From Chloroflexota bacterium (lineage in GTDB: Bacteria > Chloroflexota > Dehalococcoidia > JACQGW01): a DNA stretch of 16,176 nt. The translations under genes and the position numbers were made by a program. The DNA is taken from positions 1 to 16,176 of the forward strand of contig JACQGW010000282.1 of the NCBI GenBank assembly GCA_016199325.1, written 5' to 3'. This document shows positions 14,611 through 16,176 of this stretch, piece by piece. The stretch's first letter is position 1. Each line of letters opens with the position of its first letter. The notes beneath the pieces were generated by a model. The model made no database searches. It was not told the DNA's origin and saw only the letters and a list, made by a program, of their open reading frames with translations.

Positions 14611-15813
14611 CTAATCGTCCGCCTGCACCGGAACGGTTACCGGTCCGTCCTCGGCCGCCGCGGCCTCGACCTCCTCGAATTTCGGTTCCTGGAGGCTTGG
14701 CGGTCGTGGCAGGAACCATGCCTGAGCGATCAACGTCGGGACGACGGCCGAGCCGATCACGACGGTGACGAGGATCGTGTACTGGGCCTGGTCGATGATC
14801 CCGTTGGTCAAGCCATAGAGGGCCGAGATCGTCCCGAACGTCAGGCCCGTCGACATGAGCAGGGTCGTATAGCTCCCCTCGCGGGCGCTCAGCCGGAACA
14901 CCCGCGTCAGCGGCCAGACGCCGACGAACTTCGTCACGATTTTCACGACGAGGAGCACAGCGATCAGGCCGAATCCGGCGATGACGGCCGGGGCCGAGAT
15001 GAAGAGCCCCGCCTTGATGAAGTAGAACGGCGTCAGCATGGTGAAGGCGATCGCCCGCATCCGGTGGACGAGCACCTTGTCCCGGACGAAGACCCCGGCA
15101 ATGACCAGGCCGACCAGGTAGGCCGGCAGCACGGCCTCGCTCTTCGCCGTCGTCGCCAGCCCGCCGAGGACGAAGAGGACCAGAAAGATGAACTTCACCT
15201 CAGGCTCCGAGACCCGGTTCCCCCACTGCGCGATCACCCAGCGGGTCACCATCGGCAGCTTCCAGAGCACCGCCGCGGTGACGACGACGAACAGGGCCAG
15301 CCACCCGTTGAAGTTCGCAAAAAGGATGCCGAGCGCGACCACCGTGCCCAGGTCGGTGATGAAACAGGCGGCCAGGATCAGCTTGCCGAGATCGGTCTGG
15401 TTCAGGCCGGTCTCGATCATGACGGCGTAGACCACGGCAACCGACGTCGTCGAGAGGGCGATGCCGGCGATCTCGGCGGCGCGGAAGTTCCAGCCCGCCA
15501 GCCAGTAGGCGAAGGCCATGGCGCCCAGAAACGGGAAGAGAAAAGAGACGGCGCCGATGGCGATGGACGGCTTGAGGTGGCGGCGGAACGACTCCGGGTC
15601 GATCTCGGCGCCGGCGAGGAAGGTCAGCAGCCCGGAGCCAAACGTGGCCAGGAAGTCGATCCAGGGTGTTGTGTGAAGGCCAAGCACGTTGCCGCCGACG
15701 ACGCCGACGAGGATCTCGGCGAGCGCAACCGACAGACCCAGGCGAATCGAGATGACGCTGGCGAGCAGGGCCAGCCCCATCCACGCGGCGGCTACGAACC
15801 AGGTGTTCTCCAC
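14611..15813 (-). CDS. Cation/proton antiporter (CPA family, Na_H_Exchanger domain)
   Basis: 400-aa membrane protein with about 12 helices and the CPA fold. An early LAEILVGVVGGNVLGL segment (31-46) and FLAGAEIDPESF (65-76) are typical of KefB-like antiporters. ALSTTSVAVVY (119-129) and ITDLGT (152-157) form the ion-binding core. Asp154 stands alone rather than as a DD pair, suggesting an electroneutral type. A charged tail (SLQEPKFEEVE) ends the protein; no NAD-binding domain follows. The start is GTG 15813, with AGGAGG 6 nt upstream. The open frame reaches back to 15897, but that part lies in the leader next to the terminator. It is the first gene after riboswitch 2. Antiporter genes are, as I recall, known fluoride-riboswitch targets. 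Confidence 0.93.
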   Translation of the reverse strand: MENTWFVAAAWMGLALLASVISIRLGLSVALAEILVGVVGGNVLGLHTTPWIDFLATFGSGLLTFLAGAEIDPESFRRHLKPSIAIGAVSFLFPFLGAMAFAYWLAGWNFRAAEIAGIALSTTSVAVVYAVMIETGLNQTDLGKLILAACFITDLGTVVALGILFANFNGWLALFVVVTAAVLWKLPMVTRWVIAQWGNRVSEPEVKFIFLVLFVLGGLATTAKSEAVLPAYLVGLVIAGVFVRDKVLVHRMRAIAFTMLTPFYFIKAGLFISAPAVIAGFGLIAVLLVVKIVTKFVGVWPLTRVFRLSAREGSYTTLLMSTGLTFGTISALYGLTNGIIDQAQYTILVTVVIGSAVVPTLIAQAWFLPRPPSLQEPKFEEVEAAAAEDGPVTVPVQADD

Positions 15814-15895
15814 GTCCTGCCTCCTGCTCTGCTCAAGAGTGCAAATCGACTCGGCGAGGCCAGGGCTGGGAGGCAGCCACACCGACGGGAGGCAC

Positions 15896-15939
15896 AAAAA
15901 AGCTCCCGGCTCTGGCCGTGCATGCCAGGGTCAGGAGCC
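15896..15939 (-). terminator. Intrinsic terminator of riboswitch 2
   Basis: On the minus strand, GGCTCCTG (15932-15939) pairs with CGGGAGCT (15901-15908) over 8 bp including two G-U pairs. CTGGC/GCCAG adds an upper stem, and six T residues follow (15896-15901). The 5' arm is again the 3' strand of aptamer stem P1, the same switching design as riboswitch 1. Confidence 0.88.
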
Positions 15940-16010
15940 ATTAGCAGTCAGCGACTGCGGTTCCAGCGCGGCCGTGTGGCCGCCGCTGCGGCGGGTCTCC
16001 ATCGCCGTCA
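15932..16010 (-). ncRNA. Fluoride (crcB-type) riboswitch 2
   Basis: Minus-strand conserved pieces are GGCGATGGAGAC (16006 down to 15995), GGAACC followed by a perfect 6-bp hairpin GCAGTC/GACTGC, and TAATGGCTCCTG ending at 15932. P1 is GGAG with CTCC, helped by CC/GG around a bulged A. The pseudoknot is GGCG with CGCT (15965-15968, one G-U). A 26-nt insertion (15969-15994) capable of one or two hairpins sits where riboswitch 1 also has its insertion. The downstream genes (antiporter, pyrophosphatase, Usp) fit known fluoride-riboswitch targets as I recall them, which supports the call independently of the sequence match. Confidence 0.9.
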
Positions 16011-16028
16011 GGATGGTGCACCGGGATT

Positions 16029-16057
16029 ACTATAGCACAACTCGCTGTGCCCGACAA
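16029..16057 (-). promoter_or_regulatory. Promoter of the second fluoride-riboswitch operon
   Basis: On the minus strand, TTGTCG (16052-16057), an exact 17-nt spacer and TATAGT (16029-16034) preceded by TGC form an extended -10 promoter. The predicted start is near 16022, just before the aptamer. A 13-bp palindrome ACTCAT-A-ATGAGT (16070-16082) lies 12 nt upstream of the -35. Confidence 0.78.
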
Positions 16058-16080
16058 GGAGGCGATCCGACTCATAATGA

Positions 16081-16127
16081 GTGTTACCGAACGGGGTACA
16101 GTTGCCTCAAAAGGTGTGTTACCGAAC
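16081..16127. repeat. Two direct repeats of GTGTTACCGAAC
   Basis: GTGTTACCGAAC occurs at 16081-16092 and 16116-16127, offset by 35 bp. Repeated motifs beginning TGTTA near a transposase start are typical of insertion-sequence ends of the IS21 type, which carry multiple terminal repeats. Only one end is in the window, so this remains a suggestion; it could equally be a pair of regulator sites for the gene at 16140. Confidence 0.5.
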
Positions 16128-16139
16128 CTGGGAGGCGAC

Positions 16140-16176
16140 GTGATCCGAGACGTGATTCTGGAGTATGCCCGGGCGG
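16140..16176 (+). CDS. Start of a plus-strand gene, possibly an IS21-type transposase (IstA)
   Basis: GTG at 16140 follows a GGGAGG Shine-Dalgarno 4 nt upstream and opens a frame reading VIRDVILEYARA to the window edge. Twelve residues are too few for a family call. An amphipathic helix of this form precedes the HTH in some IS21 IstA proteins, and the direct repeats just upstream would fit an IS end. It is divergent from the riboswitch 2 operon. Confidence 0.4.
   Translation, partial: MIRDVILEYARA

Noticed and set aside
15814..15897. 28-codon N-terminal extension of the antiporter
   Set aside because: It begins next to the terminator T-run; GTG 15813 has an AGGAGG at 6 nt and starts right before the first membrane helix.
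1..16176. CRISPR arrays, tRNA and rRNA genes
   Set aside because: No regularly spaced repeats, tRNA cloverleaf or rRNA sequence was recognised on either strand.

Overview
This is a GC-rich bacterial window with strong GC preference at third codon positions. Neighbouring genes are the usual hpt-ftsH pair. The cyclase/AAA/TPR regulator, the CPxC/CxxH multi-module protein and the palindromic dispersed repeat recall Chloroflexota (Thermomicrobia-like), but the PacL-CtpC pair is best known from actinobacteria. The taxon is therefore an inference, not a reading.

Left third (minus strand): the 5' part of ftsH (1-707), then hpt (872-1405) with a near-perfect promoter that should give a leaderless mRNA. 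Next come ctpC (1726-3975), a P1B metal-transporting ATPase, and an overlapping upstream gene (3959-4291) for a small DUF1490/PacL-type membrane protein with a His/Glu-rich tail. This is the same pairing and order as the mycobacterial zinc-efflux platform PacL1-CtpC.

The most notable content is two fluoride (crcB-type) riboswitches, neither of which sits in front of a Fluc/CrcB or CLC-F exporter. The first (plus strand, 4484-4602, promoter 4448-4476) precedes three poorly characterised genes. These are a protein with four CPxC...CxxH zinc-type modules (4648-6096), a zinc-ribbon/degenerate-cyclase/AAA/TPR protein (6134-8731) and a soluble P-type-ATPase-like HAD protein (8779-9252). The second (minus strand, 15896-16010, promoter 16029-16057) precedes a tightly spaced six-gene operon: CPA-type cation/proton antiporter, MFS permease, family I inorganic pyrophosphatase and three universal stress proteins. 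In both, the 3' strand of aptamer stem P1 (GGCTCC) is also the 5' arm of an intrinsic terminator, so fluoride binding is expected to allow read-through.

The two riboswitches face inward and bracket about 11.5 kb. Their operons converge on a hairpin at 11378-11408, just downstream of ilvD (9699-11372). ilvD has its own -10 and is separated from the HAD gene by a gap carrying a 23-bp inverted repeat (REPIN/MITE-like). The simplest reading is a fluoride-response island that protects fluoride-sensitive functions (pyrophosphatase), manages ions and protons, and adds stress proteins and several uncharacterised genes. At the right edge, direct repeats and the start of a plus-strand reading frame may be the end of an insertion sequence.
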